Positions 60,801 to 64,000 of a stretch of DNA of 64,000 nucleotides are shown in pieces. The notes below the pieces were generated by a model. The model saw nothing but the letters and a program-made list of their open reading frames with translations, was not told the origin of the DNA and searched no databases. Both the position numbers and the translations under genes were made by a program. Positions within the stretch are counted from its first letter, which is position 1. Every line of letters begins with the position of its first letter. Source of the DNA: Rhexocercosporidium sp. MPI-PUGE-AT-0058 (taxonomy: Eukaryota > Ascomycota > Leotiomycetes > Helotiales); assembly GCA_020746875.1 (NCBI GenBank), contig JAGTJL010000001.1:3286001-3350000 (forward strand), given 5' to 3'.

Positions 60801-63800
60801 GGCTGACGTTCTGGGGCTTCTGTGGAAGTCTTTCCCGTCGTCACGCCCCATCGTTACCTGGGATAGAGTACGCCGGGCTCTCCCTACTGGCAAGCTGCAG
60901 AAACCTGCTATTCTGAAAGGTCTCCCAGCTTACTCGTGGGACCACCCGAGCCTGATCTGGAAGGAGTCACGATCGTCTCGTATCTTCCGTACCCAAAACC
61001 AACCACGTCACGAGCTTCTGGGTCGTTCTGTTACGCACGGCGAACGTGATAAGCGCGAGGTGCACTGGAAGCAGCTCATCAGGCTCAACGAGCTCCCATG
61101 GTTAACCGGCCACAGGGTTCAGGGCGAAGTCCTATTTCCAGCATCTGGCTACCTGTCGATGACATATGAGGCCTCCATCCGCCTTGTCGACGACCAGCAA
61201 CCACTGCGTCTCGTGGAATTGCACGACATCGACATTGTGCGTGCTATGCGGCTCGAAGAAGATTCCCCAGGCCTTGAGGTCGTCTTCACTATTCGCGTTA
61301 CGAGCCAGTCTGATGACTGCATTACTGCCGAAGTTGCCTGCTACAGCGGCGCTGTCGACTCAGTCCAGCCTTTGGACGCTCCTCAAGCTGGACTTACAGC
61401 CCATTTCACCGGAGGTGTGCGGCTCTGGCTAGGCGAGCCCCAGAAGGACGCTTTGCCTCCACGAACCACCCCTCTGCTTCCCATGGACACTTTGGACATG
61501 GATCAACTCTACTCAGCTCTGTCCAAAGAAGGCTTGAACTACGCCGACTTTTTCCGGGCCAAGTCAATGATCCGGCGACTCAACCGTGCCGTGGTCACCG
61601 TGTCCTCACCTCCCGAACCTTCTTCGATACGTGCATGCGTGCATCCCGCACCCGTTGATACTGCTATTCACGGTCTCTTCGCAGGCTTCTCATTCCCAGG
61701 AGATGGTCGCGGCGGGAATATTTATCTGCCGAGGCGGGTTGGGTGTGTCAGGATCAATATGATGCCCTCCGAGTCGAATGGCTCTGTCCTCACAGCCGAC
61801 GCTACCGTGACCGAAGTGGGTAGAACCACCTTGACAGGTGATTTGGATCTGTTCAACGCAGCAGATGCGCACACCCAAGTACAGATTCGTGGACTCTACC
61901 TGACTGCCGTTGGACAACGCCGGGACCCATGGCTCTACGCAGGCACAACATGGGCAAGGGATGCCGACTATGGGATTGAGCCTGGCCTCGGAGCCAATCT
62001 CTCGGAAGCAGAGCGATTGCTATACGAACAGCTGTCGCGCACGGCCTACTTCTACTTACGCCAGCTGCGCAAGAGGATCCTGCCTATAGAAATGATGCTG
62101 ATGAGCAAGTACCGGAAACACCTGATGACTTGGGTAATTGAGCATCTGTTTCCCCAGATCGAGGCTGGCGAGCATCCAGATATTCGGCCCGAGTGGAAAG
62201 ATGACACCCTGGAGATGGTGGAGCAATGGCGTGCCAGCCAACCGTCGGATAACAATGATATGAACATCCTCCATGCCATGGGCAAGAATCTCATCGACAT
62301 TGTCCGTGGAACCACTCCTCCCCTCAAAGTGCTTACGGAAAACGGCATGCTTGACCGTCTGTACGTGGAAGGACTCGGTGCTAAGGATGGCAACGTTGAT
62401 ACTGCCGCCATAGTCAAACAGCTTGCGCATCAGTATCCGCACATGAAGATCGTTGAAGTGGGAGCTGGCACGGGCGGCACTACACGTGCAGTCCTAGATG
62501 CTCTAGGGAATCAGTATGCGTCCTACACATATACAGACATATCTACTGGCTTCTTTGAAAATGCCCGCACCGTGTTCAGTCAGCACAGCAGCAAACTCGC
62601 CTTCAAGACGCTCAATATCGAAAACAGTCCAGTGGACCAGGGATTCACCGAAGGAACGTTTGACATGGTCATTTCCTCGAACTGTTTGCACGCGACGCGA
62701 AGTCTGGGAGAGACTCTGCGGCACTGCCGACAGCTCCTCCGACCTGGTGGCCGCTTGGTATTGCTGGAGATTACTCGAGATTTTCTGCCTACGCAGCTGG
62801 TTATGTCGACGCTCCCCGGATGGTTCCTGGGCATAGAGGACGGGCGAGTCTGGGCACCCACCGTTAGCGTCGAGCGATGGGATGAGCTGCTGAAAGCCAA
62901 TGGCTTCTCAGGGGTTGACGTAAGCTCGACACCTTCCTTCTGTTCCGCTATTGTGTCGCAGGCGGTCGACGAAAGGATACAACTCCTCCGTGAGCCGCTT
63001 GCTGTCGGCCCAGGGACGCTTCCGCCACTGGGCGACATCCTCATCGTCGGTGGTAGTGCTACTTCCGAACTCGCATCCCACACTCAGGCAATTTTGCAGG
63101 CTGTTGCTCCCTCCAAAACTGTCACAGTACTAGCTGGACTCGAAGGCATCGAGGTACCTAAAGGTACAGCTGTGCTCTGCCTTAGCGATCTGGACAGCCC
63201 CGTGTTCTGCGACATGAACCAGAAGAGATTCAGAGGATTGCAGGCCGTAATGGAGACAGCAGAGGCGGTTCTATGGGTGACAACGGGTGCGAAGTCAGGC
63301 AAAAATCCTGAAGCCAACATCACTGTGGGGCTATCGAGCACGTTGCGGGCTGAGCGCGTGGACCTCAGACTTCAATTCCTCGATATCGACGACCCGTCGT
63401 CTGTTGACCCGTCCATGCTAGCAAAGATGCTTCTCCGTCTCGCCTTCCTGGACCCATCCAAGATTGACGACTTACTATGGGCCCAGGAGCCCGAGCTTGC
63501 GCTGAAGGACGGTGCCTTCTACATACCCAGGGTGCTATCTCTAGACACCGTCAACCGTCGATCCACTGCAAGACTCAGGCAAATCACGCAGGCGACCAGC
63601 CTCAAGTCTATAGACACAGCCGTTCTGCTTGCTGAGAGCCAGGGAGCATTCGAGCTGCAGGCTGGTCCTCTTAGCGGTGCTCAAGGAGAAGAGATGCTCC
63701 TGCAGATCACAACTTCCTCCCTGCACACCCTGACCTGCGACGGGTATGGGCCAGTATATGTGTGTATCGGTCGCGACCTGGCATCAGAAGACACGGTTCT

Positions 63801-64000
63801 TGCTCTTTCGGATATAAATGGCTCCTTGATTAAGGTTGCCGGGGACGACGTCTTGTATCGCTGGCAGCACGACAAGACGGCCGACGAAGACACGACACAG
63901 CTGCACCTTTTCCTAGCACAGGCACTTGCAGGACACCTAATCAGCGGCTTCAAAGGACCTACGTGGATTCACGGCGCGCCGGATTTCCTCAGCGAGGCCA
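57845..64000 (+). CDS. Highly reducing polyketide synthase (KS-AT-DH-MT..., 3' partial)
   Basis: Exons 57845-58054, 58135-58611, 58680-58860, 58914-59051 and 59105 to beyond the edge give 1967 residues in this window. KS: Cys188 in [19 protein letters not shown] across the last splice, and [20 protein letters not shown] (about 574), then GHSSGE with Ser about 668. [12 protein letters not shown] with His about 1005, and Asp about 1187 in PVDTAIH; both catalytic residues are present. C-methyltransferase: [15 protein letters not shown] (about 1453) with an intact SAM-binding loop. The last 350 residues match the non-catalytic region after MT; ER, KR and ACP would lie downstream. The divergent trans-ER suggests that any internal ER is inactive. 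The KS-AT linker has an [12 protein letters not shown] repeat. A PKS-NRPS hybrid cannot be excluded because the end is missing. Confidence 0.95.

Noticed and set aside
62580..63083. A minus-strand gene of 167 codons
   Set aside because: It is antisense to the PKS methyltransferase region.
1..64000. Telomere or rRNA genes near the AT-rich block
   Set aside because: No TTAGGG runs and no rRNA-like sequence were seen. Subtelomeric location remains only a suggestion.

Overview
The window is nuclear DNA of a filamentous ascomycete (Pezizomycotina). The evidence is short spliceosomal introns (about 46-108 nt, GT...YAG), HET-domain genes, two Zn(II)2Cys6 regulators, a highly reducing polyketide synthase (HR-PKS), and long AT-rich blocks with the signature of repeat-induced point mutation (RIP). 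The species cannot be named from the sequence. No telomere repeats are visible. RIP-ruined repeats next to HET and polyketide genes are typical of a dispensable or subtelomeric region.

Layout. 1-2820: 3' part of a gene joining a protein kinase C-terminus to an Msb1-like (DUF1708) domain. 2821-5110: AT-rich DNA with no gene. 5320-7369: a HET-domain gene with an imperfect model, stranded as a GC-normal island. About 7690-28250: some 20 kb of RIP-degraded DNA holding a solo LTR with a perfect target-site duplication, a dead Ty1/copia element on the minus strand, an inverted second copy of the LTR, and a 32-bp tandem repeat. 28250-34430: a decayed transition zone with a small two-exon gene cut off at a repeat edge, three hairpin-bearing repeats, and a pseudogene killed by in-frame TAG codons.

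34431-64000 is mostly ordinary gene space and looks like a polyketide biosynthetic region. It holds an MCT-type MFS transporter with a one-base frameshift in a homopolymer, two Zn(II)2Cys6 regulators, a Dabb (A/B-barrel) protein divergent from a cytochrome P450, an intact HET protein, a TA-flanked MITE, a coiled-coil pseudogene, a Cys-nucleophile alpha/beta hydrolase, a trans-acting enoyl reductase and a five-exon HR-PKS that runs off the right edge.

How the genes may work together (inference). The PKS (KS-AT-DH-MT seen) and the divergent trans-enoyl reductase would build a methylated reduced polyketide. The hydrolase could release or transfer the chain, the P450 oxidise it, the Dabb protein act on an intermediate, and the MFS protein export it. 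A palindrome TCGG-N5-CCGA lies in the Dabb/P450, hydrolase and trans-ER/PKS promoter regions. By eye I did not see it near the regulators, transporter or HET genes. This suggests one shared regulator and is the best clue to which genes form the cluster.
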